Source: Pseudomonas sp. G34 (lineage in GTDB: Bacteria > Pseudomonadota > Gammaproteobacteria > Pseudomonadales > Pseudomonadaceae). Taken from it: DNA of 64,000 nt. Positions 8,616 to 20,368 of this stretch are shown here, in pieces. Both the position numbers and the translations under genes were made by a program. A model generated the notes under the pieces. That model made no database searches. It had not been told where the DNA came from and saw only the letters and a list, made by a program, of their open reading frames with translations. The stretch's first letter is position 1. Each line of letters starts with the position of its first letter. The stretch covers positions 124,001 to 188,000 of the forward strand of contig NZ_JAVHZV010000030.1 in assembly GCF_031119625.1 (NCBI RefSeq). Reading direction: 5' to 3'.

Positions 8616-8661
8616 ATTCGTCAGCCACCGGCTGTCCCGTAGCCTGGGTTGAGCGCAGGAC

Positions 8662-8750
8662 GTAGGGTGGATGACGCTCTTTTCATCCACCATCGCGATC
8701 GCAGAGCGGTGGCCGGATCGGGCCGCGCAGGCAAGCGTCGTCCACCCTAC
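8662..8750. repeat. GTAGGGTGG-ended inverted-repeat element, copy 1
   Basis: The element begins GTAGGGTGGATGACGCTCTT and ends in CCACCCTAC, giving 9-base terminal inverted repeats. A second copy with the same ends and the same internal CCACCAT-GCGAT segment lies at 57448-57523. A stub of the AGCCTGGGTTGAGCGCAG family (8641-8658) sits immediately before it. Confidence 0.75.
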
Positions 8751-8784
8751 ACCGGCAGCTCTCGCTTTTTAGCATCTCTGCGGG

Positions 8785-9216
8785 CTACTGGCGCATGCCG
8801 ATGGCCAAGCGATTGAAGGCATTCATCAGCGAGATGGCGAAGGTCAGGTCGCTGATCTGCGCGTCATCGAAATGCGCCTTGAGCGGCTCGAACACGTCAT
8901 CCGGCGCATGGGTGCGGGCGATATCGGTCAGCGATTCGGCCCAGGCCAGGGCTGCGCGCTCGGCTTCGCTGAAGTGCGCGCTGATGCGCCAGCCCGCCAG
9001 GCTGTCGAGTTTCGCCGCGGGCGTGCCGCCGTCGCGCAGCGCCTTGGCGTGCATCTCCAGGCAAAACGCGCAGCCATTGATCTGCGAGATGCGCAGGTTG
9101 ACCAGTTCGATCAGCGGCAGCCCGAGGCGGCCGGCGGCCAGGGCTTGCTTGGTGGCCAGCAGGCCCTTGTAGGCCTCGGGCGAGAGTTGGCTGTAAGGCA
9201 GGCGCAAGGTACTCAT
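8785..9216 (-). CDS. Carboxymuconolactone decarboxylase / AhpD-like protein
   Basis: This 143-residue all-helical protein has the AhpD-type redox motif CxxC followed by a histidine (GCAFCLEMHAKAL). Proteins of this subgroup are thought to reduce peroxides or act in related redox chemistry; the precise substrate is unknown. It starts with ATGA overlapping the upstream azoreductase-like gene by 4 bases, so the three genes 10282-8785 form one tightly coupled minus-strand unit. The length is normal for the family. Confidence 0.88.
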   Translation of the reverse strand: MSTLRLPYSQLSPEAYKGLLATKQALAAGRLGLPLIELVNLRISQINGCAFCLEMHAKALRDGGTPAAKLDSLAGWRISAHFSEAERAALAWAESLTDIARTHAPDDVFEPLKAHFDDAQISDLTFAISLMNAFNRLAIGMRQ

Positions 9217-9836
9217 GGGGCAATCTCCGTAGCACAGTCGAAATAAAAACTGGTGGTGCGTTGCAGTTGGGGCAACGCGTCATCGAGGGCAGCCTGAACC
9301 GACGCCTCGCCATGGGCCAGGCCCTGCAGGTGGACGAACGCCACCTCGGTAATGCCCAGGGTGCTCAGCACGTGGCGCAGGTAGGCGGTAAGGAAGTCCG
9401 CCTGCCGCGCTCGCGGCCCCTGGTAGAAGCCGCCGGCACTGACCAGCACCAGGGTCGGCCGGTCCTGCAGCAGGCCGACCTTGCCCGCGGGCGTGGCGGC
9501 GAAGCTGCGGTGAAGCCTCAGCACGTAGTCGATCCACAGCTTGAGCGCGGCGGGCACCGCGAAGTTGTGCATCGGCGTAACGATGATCAGGCAGTCGCTG
9601 GCCTCCAGCTCGGCGATCAGCGCCTCCGAGCAGGCGAAGGCGCTGTCGTCGAGCGCTGTACTGCTGGTCAGCGCAGCGGCGTAGTCGGCCCCGAGGGGCG
9701 GCAGCGGCTCGCCGACCAGATCGCGCTCGAGCAACTCGGCCCGCGGCCAGCGCGCGGCGATCAGGCGCCGTGCCAGCTGGCTACCGCTGGCTCGTTGCTG
9801 GTGGGGGCTGCATTCGAGCAGCAGGATGCGCTTCAT
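9213..9836 (-). CDS. FMN-dependent NADH-azoreductase-like flavodoxin-fold protein
   Basis: This 207-residue protein fits the AcpD/AzoR family of FMN quinone and azo reductases. The N-terminus MKRILLLECSPHQQRASGSQ gives the phosphate-binding loop for FMN. TPMHNFAVPAALKLWIDYVLR is the family core motif, and VLVSAGGFYQGP follows. It overlaps the GNAT gene upstream and the AhpD-like gene downstream by 4 bases each, which suggests a joint stress or quinone-detoxifying role. The substrate is inferred only from family. Confidence 0.9.
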   Translation of the reverse strand: MKRILLLECSPHQQRASGSQLARRLIAARWPRAELLERDLVGEPLPPLGADYAAALTSSTALDDSAFACSEALIAELEASDCLIIVTPMHNFAVPAALKLWIDYVLRLHRSFAATPAGKVGLLQDRPTLVLVSAGGFYQGPRARQADFLTAYLRHVLSTLGITEVAFVHLQGLAHGEASVQAALDDALPQLQRTTSFYFDCATEIAP

Positions 9837-10282
9837 GCCGCCACCTGCGGCAGCGTTTCGACGAAGTGCAGCCCCCGCGCCAGCAAGCCCTGGCGGTAAT
9901 AGAAGCGCTGGCCCAGGGCGTTACCCAGGGCGGTGTCGAGCACCAGATGGGCATGGCCGCCGTCGATGGCTTCGCGGCGCACCGCGTCGACCAGCAGGCG
10001 ACCGACACCGCCGCGCTGCTCGGTGGGCAGCACGATCAGGTCATCGATATAGACGAAGCGCCCGTACAAGGTGTTTTCCTGCAACCGGTAGCCGGCCAGG
10101 CCGACCACCCGTTCGCCTCGCCAGGCGGCGAGCAGGCGGTAACCCTGGCTGGCCTGGCGCTGCACCTGGGCAACGAATGCCTGGGCGTCATGCAGATGGG
10201 GGCGCAGCTCGTGCATCACCGCAAAGCAGGCCAGACAGTGGGCGTGATCCTGCACGGCGCGCAGGGTAAAGGGATGAGACAT
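9833..10282 (-). CDS. GNAT family N-acetyltransferase
   Basis: This 149-residue acyl-CoA-dependent acetyltransferase has the acetyl-CoA pyrophosphate loop (EQRGGVGRLLVDAV), preceded by the beta-4 strand FVYIDDLIVLP. The acceptor cannot be told from the sequence. It is the first gene of the GNAT, azoreductase-like, AhpD-like unit and couples to the second gene by an ATGA overlap. Confidence 0.9.
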   Translation of the reverse strand: MSHPFTLRAVQDHAHCLACFAVMHELRPHLHDAQAFVAQVQRQASQGYRLLAAWRGERVVGLAGYRLQENTLYGRFVYIDDLIVLPTEQRGGVGRLLVDAVRREAIDGGHAHLVLDTALGNALGQRFYYRQGLLARGLHFVETLPQVAA

Positions 10283-10385
10283 GGTGGCGTCCTCTGCATC
10301 AGATGGACGCCAGATTACTCAGCACCTGGCCTGCTCCATAGAACCAAGACGCAGCAAAGTCATTGGTCCATGTCGAGAGCTTGGG

Positions 10386-10805
10386 CTATTCGCTTTGCCG
10401 CATGGGCATGCGGTCGATGGTCTGGAAAATCGCCTGCAGATCGGCATCGGCGCCCTGCTGGATCTTCTTGCCGCCATCCTTGCCGACCAGAATCACCTGG
10501 GGCCGTGCGCTGCCGGCGTCCAGCGCCAGCAACAGGCGCTTGGTGGCGATGACATCCAGGGGCTGTTGGTTGCGCTGGCCCTGCTGGCCGATCACGGTGT
10601 AGAGCACCATGTCACGTTCGACGAAGGCTTCGCGGTTGGCTGGCTCACGCAGCGCGGCCTGTACCCGCGCCAGCAAGGGGTCATCGGCGCTGGCCGCCAG
10701 CACGATCAGCGGGCGGGTGTTCCAGCGTTCCGCCTGCAGCGGGTCGTCACTGGCTTGGGCCAGCAGCGGCAGGGCCGAAAGCAGTAAGGTCGCGAAACGC
10801 TTCAT
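10386..10805 (-). CDS. DUF4174 domain exported protein
   Basis: This 139-residue protein begins with a Sec signal peptide (MKRFATLLLSALPLLAQA) and is therefore periplasmic or exported. The rest resembles DUF4174, a thioredoxin-fold-like domain of unknown function. The segment ARPQVILVGKDGGKK near the C-terminus is typical, and there is no CxxC pair. It stands alone downstream of speA, 49 bases after its stop and on the same strand. No function can be assigned. Confidence 0.8.
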   Translation of the reverse strand: MKRFATLLLSALPLLAQASDDPLQAERWNTRPLIVLAASADDPLLARVQAALREPANREAFVERDMVLYTVIGQQGQRNQQPLDVIATKRLLLALDAGSARPQVILVGKDGGKKIQQGADADLQAIFQTIDRMPMRQSE

Positions 10806-10854
10806 GGCTTTCTCCCCGGCGGGATCACGCCCGCCGTCAGCGATGCGGGCCCGG

Positions 10855-12768
<1,914 letters not shown>

Positions 12769-12901
12769 CGAGGTTCCCCTGTAGCAGATGGGCTGATGCT
12801 GTCGAAAACGGTCGAGCGAGCATAGAGCCTGGAAATGACGATTGCTCGGCAGTGGACTGGCCGAACAGTGAGTAAGTTTAGAGCGTCACGGGCAGCGGCA
12901 T

Positions 12902-13273
12902 TCAGCCACCGGATTTCTTGGCCTTGAAACCGCGCTTGAGCAGCTCGGCGAGCAGCAGTTCGACGTGATCACCCTGGATCTCGATCACCCCCTCCTTCAG
13001 CGAGCCGCCGCAGCCGCAGCGCTTCTTCAGTGCCGAGGCCAGTTCCTTGAGCGGCTCTTCGGCCAGCGGCACACCGCTGATGGTGGTCACCGTCTTGCCG
13101 CCGCGGCCCTTGGTCTCGCGGCGCACCCGGGCAATGCCGTCGCCCTCGACAATCGCCGAGTTCGAGCAGGTGCAGGCGCCCACCGGCTGCGAGCAATCCG
13201 GGCAATGCCGGCCGGCGTCGGTGGAAAACACCAGGCCACCGAGGCCGGCGAATGAAGAGGTTTTCTTGGCCAC
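12902..13273 (-). CDS. SUI1/eIF1 family translation factor (YciH)
   Basis: This 123-residue protein has the SUI1 fold. The segment GRGGKTVTTISGVPL and the C-terminal KKRCGCGGSLKEGVIEIQGD are characteristic of bacterial YciH and of eIF1. YciH is thought to affect start-codon or initiator selection at the 30S subunit, though its in vivo role is not settled. The N-terminus carries four cysteines (CPDCSQPVGACTC), as in many bacterial homologues. It lies in the conserved speA block. Confidence 0.92.
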   Translation of the reverse strand: MAKKTSSFAGLGGLVFSTDAGRHCPDCSQPVGACTCSNSAIVEGDGIARVRRETKGRGGKTVTTISGVPLAEEPLKELASALKKRCGCGGSLKEGVIEIQGDHVELLLAELLKRGFKAKKSGG

Positions 13274-13384
13274 CGCATTTTTCCTCAGTGGATGGGCGAA
13301 GCCGCGCAGTGTAACGACAAAGGCCGGCGATGCTAAGAAGCGAAATGCGCCAAGCGCTGATGGATTGGCGACTCCGCAAGGCGA

Positions 13385-13918
13385 TCAGCGATTGGCGAGA
13401 TAATGCTGCAACGCCAGCAACGAGTCGGGGCAGTAGGGCTTGCGCTCGGTATCGAGCTGCGCGGCTTCGAGCGTCATGAAGCGCGCTTCGAGCACCTCCT
13501 CGGGCTGCAGGGCCAGCGGCGCATCGGACACCGCCGAAAACACCGCACACCAGATGCGGTTCTCCGGCTGGTCGAACAGGAAGCGGCCATGGTCACGCAG
13601 CACGGCATCGCGGATGCCCAGCTCCTCGGCCAACTCGCGCTCGGCGGACTGCGCATAGGTCTCACCACTCCCCACCATGCCGCCGGCGGCGATATCCCAG
13701 TAACCGGGGTACACCGCCTTGCTCAGGGTGCGCCGATGCACGCACAGCTCGCCGGCAGAATTGAATAGGAGGATGAAGGTGCCGCGCCCGATCAGGCCGC
13801 GGCTGCGCAGTTCGGCGCGGGGCAAGGCACCGAGTAGCTGGTCACCCTCGTCGACCCAGGCGATCAACTCGGCATCCGAGGCAGCGCGGTGCGCCACCTC
13901 GGCTTCGGCAACGGCCAT
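13385..13918 (-). CDS. Nudix hydrolase, YfcD-like
   Basis: This 177-residue protein has an intact Nudix box, GMVGSGETYAQSAERELAEE then LGI, so it should hydrolyse a nucleoside diphosphate derivative with Mg2+. The N-terminal segment ELRSRGLIGRGTFILLF and the later AGELCVHRRTLSKAVYPGYW resemble the YfcD subgroup, which is related to IPP isomerase. The substrate is unknown. Its start lies 3 bases past the DUF2333 stop codon, so the two are co-transcribed. Confidence 0.9.
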   Translation of the reverse strand: MAVAEAEVAHRAASDAELIAWVDEGDQLLGALPRAELRSRGLIGRGTFILLFNSAGELCVHRRTLSKAVYPGYWDIAAGGMVGSGETYAQSAERELAEELGIRDAVLRDHGRFLFDQPENRIWCAVFSAVSDAPLALQPEEVLEARFMTLEAAQLDTERKPYCPDSLLALQHYLANR

Positions 13919-13921
13919 CGA

Positions 13922-14989
13922 TCAGCCCTGGGAGAGCAGCTGGCGCAGATCGATCACCGCCGCGTTGGCCCGCGAGATGTAGTTGGCCATCACCAGCGAG
14001 TGGTTGGCGAGGACGCCGTAGCCGCTGCCGTTGAGCACCATCGGGCTCCACAGCGTGGCCTGGGCGGCCTCCAGCTCGCGGATGATCTGCCGCACGCTGA
14101 CGGTGGCGTTCTTCTTGGCCAGCACGTCGGCGAAGTCCACTTCGATGGCGCGCAGCAGGTGCGACAGCGCCCAGGCCTGGCCGCGTGCTTCGTAGAACAC
14201 GTTGTCGATCTGCAGCCACGGGGTTTCGTAGGTACGCTCGGTCACCTCGGGCACCTGGCCGTCGGCCAGTTCGGTGGTCTCGGTCACCTCGGTATTCAGG
14301 CGCACCTGGCCGACGCTGGCCGACAGGCGCTGGGACAGCGAGCCCAGGCGGGTGGCGACATCACCGAACCAGTTGTTGAGGTTGTCGGCGCGGGTATAGA
14401 AGCGCGCACCGCCCTGGCCCGGCTCGGACAAACGACCCAGGTAGCGATCCAGCGAGTTGATGCCTTCACGGTACTCGGACTCGGCGGCCGGCAGTGCCCA
14501 GCTGCGATGGTCGAAGTTGAAGCGCGGCTCGGCGCGGGCCAGGTCGCCATCCTCGGTGGACTGCGACTGGGAACGGGCGAAGTCCTTGCGCAGCGCGCGG
14601 GAGAAGTCGCGCACCTGCACCAGCACGCCGTATTCCCAGCTCGGCATGTTGTCGAGCCACAGGCCCGGCGGAGCCAGGTCGTTGGAAAGAAAACCGCCCG
14701 GCTTGTCGAGCAAGGTACTGGCAACCTGCTTGAGGGTTTCCACCGTGGTGTAGCCGTTGACCACCTGGCGCTGGCTGCTTTGCGCCGCAGCCTGCACGCG
14801 CTGCTGCACCGGGAACATGTCCGGCTCCTGGCTCCAGTACCAGCCGACGACCAGCGCCACCAGCAGATAGATACCCAGCAAGCCGACAATGACGCGGCCA
14901 AGCCCGCCGCCGAGACGACGGCGAGAGCCCGTGCCGGCAGGGTCATCGGCATGGGCGGTGCCGGTGGTGCGGTTCTTCCAATCGAGCAT
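13922..14989 (-). CDS. DUF2333 family membrane-anchored protein
   Basis: This is a 355-residue protein of unknown function, conserved in Pseudomonas and related proteobacteria. After a basic N-terminus (MLDWKNRTTGTAHADDPAGT) there is one transmembrane helix near residues 37-56 (VIVGLLGIYLLVALVVGWYW), and the rest is predicted periplasmic. I chose the ATG at 14989 because AAAGGA precedes it; the open frame continues 14 codons upstream. It is divergent from gcbA and transcribed with the Nudix gene. Confidence 0.88.
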   Translation of the reverse strand: MLDWKNRTTGTAHADDPAGTGSRRRLGGGLGRVIVGLLGIYLLVALVVGWYWSQEPDMFPVQQRVQAAAQSSQRQVVNGYTTVETLKQVASTLLDKPGGFLSNDLAPPGLWLDNMPSWEYGVLVQVRDFSRALRKDFARSQSQSTEDGDLARAEPRFNFDHRSWALPAAESEYREGINSLDRYLGRLSEPGQGGARFYTRADNLNNWFGDVATRLGSLSQRLSASVGQVRLNTEVTETTELADGQVPEVTERTYETPWLQIDNVFYEARGQAWALSHLLRAIEVDFADVLAKKNATVSVRQIIRELEAAQATLWSPMVLNGSGYGVLANHSLVMANYISRANAAVIDLRQLLSQG

Positions 14990-15312
14990 GGCGATTATCC
15001 TTTGATCAACGACGTACAGGGCTTCGACCACAGGCCCATGGTAGGGTTGCGCTAATACTTGGGGCAGCCCATGGCCTGCATCGAGGCTACGCTGCCACTA
15101 TAAGGGAAGGCTGCCTTGCTGCGCAGTGCAGCAAGCTGTTCACGACGTGACAGGCTGGAATCGTTCGCGCCGACAAGGGGCCCGCCCAGGGCATGCTCAA
15201 GGGTGCGGGGCGATTCACAACACTGGCGTCAAAGGAATGGCAAAATAACCCCCCAGTGATAGCATGAGGCCATCACGTGTAGCCCACGCCGCCACATGCA
15301 GACTGACAGGCC
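14990..15312. other. 323-base divergent intergenic region, DUF2333 / gcbA
   Basis: This gap must hold promoters for both directions. I see no gene, repeat or convincing consensus promoter in it. In P. aeruginosa the orthologous gcbA gene has been reported to be controlled by AmrZ, but I cannot identify an AmrZ site here by eye. Confidence 0.5.
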
Positions 15313-16926
<1,614 letters not shown>

Positions 16927-17085
16927 GCGGTGCCAGGGGCAGGCCACCGCATGTCGATCGCCTGGCGTCATTAACGCGTCGCAGGCCGCCGCGTAACCAC
17001 AGTGTCATAAAGGCGCCATAACGTACCGACCAACGCCGCACTGCATGGCGCAGTGCCAGCATCGATCGGACGTCAAGCGTGCCCC

Positions 17086-19050
17086 ATGCGCCTCAAATCG
17101 CTCACCAATCTCAACACCCTTCTGCTGGTCGGCATCGGCATTGCGCTGGCCTGTACGTTGTGGTGGTCACAGCGGGCACTGGAGCGCCCCTACGTGCTGA
17201 TGGAGCAGTACCTGGAACTTTCCCAACAATTCCAGCGCGAGGCAGCCGGCAATATCCTCGGCTATCTGGACAGCGGCGATGCATTGCGCCACAGCGCCGC
17301 CATCCAGAGCCTGGACGCGCTGCAGGCAAATGTCGATGAGCTGCCCGCCAGCCTCGCCGGTGACCTGGGCAGCAGCCTTGGTGAGCTGAAGGCATTCGCC
17401 GCCGAACAACTGCTGGCAGCCGGCAAGCTGTCCGGCGATCCGCAGGGCCTGCTGATCCAGGCCGAACGGGAAATCGCCGACGCCCTGACCGGGCTCGCCC
17501 GCTACGCCGACGATGCCCAGAGCGGTAGCGCCAACGCCTATCGCCCAGCGCTCTTCGATGCCTCGCAACACCTGGCCCGCCTGGCGCTGGCCCGCACCAA
17601 GCTGGTCAGCAGCGGGCGTGCCGAACTGGCAGCGGACGTGGAACGTGAGGTGCAGGCGCTGCAGATGCAGGCCAAACGGATCAACGAGCTGCCACTGCTC
17701 GGCGTGACGGAGGCAACGGCCTCGGACGGCGATGCCTTCGCCTCGCTGCTGGGCCTGGACAATGACAGCCAGGAGAGCGCAGCGGAGGATCGCGGCATCG
17801 CCCTCAAACGGGAACTCGACAGCCTGCTGGGGCGCTACCCGGGCGAGCTGGGCCGCACCCAGGCCCTGATCGAACAACGCGCACAGCTGGTCGCCAGCAC
17901 CCGCGCGCGCCTGGATGCGGCCCAGCAATCGTTCACTGCCCTGGAGCCCCAGGTGCGCGCCGAGCACGGCCGCATCCAGGGCGAAGTACGCTTGATCCTC
18001 GGCATCATGGTGGCGCTGATCCTGCTCATCGCGCTGATCATCGATACCCTGCAGCGGCGCCTCAGCCGCCTGCTCGAGCGCCTGGTACCGGCCCTTTCGG
18101 CCTGGGCCGCGGGCGACTTCGCCAGCGAGATCCACCTGGCCACCAACACCCGTGAACTGCGCGACATCGAAGAGTCGCTCAATCGCCTGCGCCGCTACCT
18201 GGTCGAGCTGGTGGGCACCATCCACCAGAACGCCGCCCAGGTATCGGCATCCAGCCATACCCTGGCCGAGCTGAGCAGCGGCCTGCACGACGGCGCCGAA
18301 CGCCAGGCCAGCGATACCGCGCAGATCCGCGACGCCCTGGGCGAACTGGAGGCGACCATCCTGCAAGTGGCCGACGACGCCAGCCAGACGGCCACCGCCA
18401 GCCGCAACGCCGACCGTGCCCTCGCCCAGGGCCAGAAGGTCATCGGCAACAGCCTGTCCGGCCTGCATGCGCTGGTCGACAAGGTGCAGGGCAATGCCCA
18501 GGCCATCGAGCACCTTGCCGCGGAAACCGCCACCATCGGCAGCGTGCTGACGGTGATTCGCAGCGTTGCCGAGCAGACCAACCTGCTGGCCCTCAATGCG
18601 GCCATCGAGGCGGCACGTGCCGGTGAAGCGGGCCGTGGCTTCGCGGTAGTGGCCGACGAGGTGCGCTCGCTGTCCTTGCGAACCAGTTCGGCCACCGCAC
18701 AGATTCAGGAAGTCATCGGCCGCCTGCAGCAGGCCGCCGAAAGCTCGGTGCAGGCCATGCGCAGCCAGGTCGAACACGCCGAAAGCACCGCCGAGCAGGC
18801 GCGCACCGCCGATGGGGCACTGGACGAGATCGTCGACGCCATCGGCACCATCGCCAGCATGGCGGCACGCATCGCCGAGGCCACGGCCTACCAGGGCGGC
18901 GCGGTCAGCGAGATTCGTGACCACAGCGAGCGCATTTACAAACTGGGCGATGACAACCTGCAGCGCATCGGCCAGGGCCGCGCGCAGAGCGTCGAGCTAC
19001 AAGCGCTCAGCAGCCAACTCGATCAGGCCGTGCAGGCGTTCCGGGTGTAG
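17086..19050 (+). CDS. ctpL: Methyl-accepting chemotaxis protein, CtpL-like
   Basis: This 654-residue transmembrane chemoreceptor has an N-terminal helix (about 10-28) and a long periplasmic helical ligand domain (about 30-310). A second membrane helix (LILGIMVALILLIALIIDTL) is followed by HAMP and the cytoplasmic signalling hairpin with AEQTNLLALNAAIEAARAGE. The large helical sensor suggests the bimodular type found in CtpL, which mediates phosphate-starvation chemotaxis in P. aeruginosa; position next to gcbA supports this. I chose the ATG at 17086 (MRLKSLTN), directly before the first helix. Neither it nor the GTG at 17053 has a strong ribosome site. Confidence 0.85.
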   Translation: MRLKSLTNLNTLLLVGIGIALACTLWWSQRALERPYVLMEQYLELSQQFQREAAGNILGYLDSGDALRHSAAIQSLDALQANVDELPASLAGDLGSSLGELKAFAAEQLLAAGKLSGDPQGLLIQAEREIADALTGLARYADDAQSGSANAYRPALFDASQHLARLALARTKLVSSGRAELAADVEREVQALQMQAKRINELPLLGVTEATASDGDAFASLLGLDNDSQESAAEDRGIALKRELDSLLGRYPGELGRTQALIEQRAQLVASTRARLDAAQQSFTALEPQVRAEHGRIQGEVRLILGIMVALILLIALIIDTLQRRLSRLLERLVPALSAWAAGDFASEIHLATNTRELRDIEESLNRLRRYLVELVGTIHQNAAQVSASSHTLAELSSGLHDGAERQASDTAQIRDALGELEATILQVADDASQTATASRNADRALAQGQKVIGNSLSGLHALVDKVQGNAQAIEHLAAETATIGSVLTVIRSVAEQTNLLALNAAIEAARAGEAGRGFAVVADEVRSLSLRTSSATAQIQEVIGRLQQAAESSVQAMRSQVEHAESTAEQARTADGALDEIVDAIGTIASMAARIAEATAYQGGAVSEIRDHSERIYKLGDDNLQRIGQGRAQSVELQALSSQLDQAVQAFRV

Positions 19051-19072
19051 CACGAGCGGGGCCCACCTGGGG

Positions 19073-19297
19073 ATGCCGACCGCATCGCTGCAGAGGACCG
19101 GTAGGGCCGCGCAGATGCGACCCATCAATGACCTGAGCCACCAATCACCACCGTGGGAGCGGGCCATGCCCGCGAAATCACGGGCATGGCCCGTTCCCAC
19201 ATGGATATGCCGACCGCATCGCCACAGAGGATCGGTCGGGCCGCTTAGGGGCTAACCCGCCACCGACCTGAGCCACCAGATCACCACTGTGGGAGCG
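19073..19297. repeat. Degenerate tandem duplication of a ~90-base intergenic unit
   Basis: Copy 1 (19073-19160) and copy 2 (19206-19297) share atgccgaccgcatcg, cagaggaycggt, gggccgc, acctgagccaccar, tcacca and gtgggagcg in the same order. A REP-like hairpin sits between them. The 258-base spacer between ctpL and the RIO kinase contains no gene. Confidence 0.75.
19153..19200. repeat. REP-like palindrome, near perfect
   Basis: GTGGGAGCGGGCCATGCCCG followed, across a short centre, by cgggcatggcccgttcccac forms a long hairpin with one mismatch. It also serves as a plausible barrier between the convergent ctpL and RIO kinase transcripts. It has the same unit as 40239-40287. Confidence 0.8.
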
Positions 19298-19308
19298 CCA
19301 TGGGCGGC

Positions 19309-20196
19309 TCAGCGCTCCCAGGGCGGAGGCGGCTCCTGATCCTTGGGCTCGTCGTCGGCATTCAGCGCGGCCTGGCGGCGCGCTTCATCGGCCAGGGCGG
19401 CCTTGATCTCGCGCATCACCGCATCGATGTCGGCCTCTTCCTCGGGGTCGTCGAATTCACCGGTCAGCACGCTTTGCGGGGTCAGCTTGCCGTCTTCGTA
19501 GAGCGCCCACATTTCCTTGGCGTACTTGGTGAACTTGAGCTCCGGGGCGAACTGGCCGAAGTAGGCGGACATGTTGCCGACATCGCGCTCGAGCATCTTG
19601 AAGGCATGGTTGTTACCGGCGGCATCCACCGCCTGGGGCAGGTCGATGATCACCGGGCCTTCCGGCCCGAGCAGCACGTTGAATTCCGACAAGTCGCCAT
19701 GCACCAGGCCGGCGCAGAGCATCTTGACGATCTCCTCGATCATGAACGAGTGGAACTCGCGGGCGTCATCGGGGTGCAGGTCAACGTCGTTGAGCCGCGG
19801 TGCTACGCCACCGTCGCCATCGGTGACCAGTTCCATGAGCAGCACGCCCTCGAGAAAGTCGAAAGGCTTGGGCACGCGAACGCCGGCGCTGGCCAGACGA
19901 AACAGCGCCGCCACCTCGGCGTTCTGCCAGTTTTCTTCCTGGTTCTTGCGCCCGTGCTTGGAGCCCTTGGCCATGGCTCGGGCGTCGCGGCTGTTGCGGA
20001 CCTTGCGCCCCTCCTGATACTCGGCGGCCTGACGGAAGCCACGCTTGTTGGCTTCCTTGTAGACCTTGGCGCAGCGCAACTCGGAACCGCAACGCACCAC
20101 ATAGACCGCTGCTTCCTTGCCGCTCATCAAAGGGCGAATCACCTCGTCCACCAGGCCGTCCTCGACCAGGGGCTCAATGCGTTTTGGCGTCTTCAT
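19309..20196 (-). CDS. RIO1-type serine/threonine protein kinase
   Basis: This 295-residue atypical kinase has the flexible-loop region MSGKEAAVYVVRCGSELRCA with the ATP lysine (CAKVYKE). The catalytic loop is LVHGDLSEFNVLL (Asp and Asn) and the metal-binding motif is VIIDLPQAVD. RIO kinases act in ribosome maturation in archaea and eukaryotes; the bacterial role is not established. The acidic, low-complexity C-terminus ends EPPPPWER. Its last codons and stop lie in a GGGAGCG...CGCTCCC inverted repeat (19290-19320). Confidence 0.92.
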   Translation of the reverse strand: MKTPKRIEPLVEDGLVDEVIRPLMSGKEAAVYVVRCGSELRCAKVYKEANKRGFRQAAEYQEGRKVRNSRDARAMAKGSKHGRKNQEENWQNAEVAALFRLASAGVRVPKPFDFLEGVLLMELVTDGDGGVAPRLNDVDLHPDDAREFHSFMIEEIVKMLCAGLVHGDLSEFNVLLGPEGPVIIDLPQAVDAAGNNHAFKMLERDVGNMSAYFGQFAPELKFTKYAKEMWALYEDGKLTPQSVLTGEFDDPEEEADIDAVMREIKAALADEARRQAALNADDEPKDQEPPPPWER

Positions 20197-20298
20197 CAGC
20201 TTTTATCAGGGTCCTCGATGGTCTATGCGGCCCTTTTATACGGCAATCCTGGGGCAGCGCCCAGCCCATGGGGAAAATGCGCGGGCCAATACGGTTTG

Positions 20299-20308
20299 AA
20301 AGCGCGAA
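20299..20308 (+). promoter_or_regulatory. Candidate Ada box upstream of ada
   Basis: AAAGCGCGAA here resembles the E. coli Ada operator core AAAGCGCA (7 of 8). With a -10-like GACAAT near 20338, the box would lie at about -40 to -50 from the start of transcription, as expected for methyl-Ada activation. The match is by eye only. Confidence 0.45.
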
Positions 20309-20368
20309 TGGCACTGGCGCGCAATCGGCCGGATACCGACAATTCGGATACCGTTACAGGAGATGAAC

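Noticed and set aside
12769..12901. Regulatory RNA or polyamine-responsive leader upstream of speA
   Set aside because: I saw no hairpin-terminator pair or short leader peptide in this spacer.
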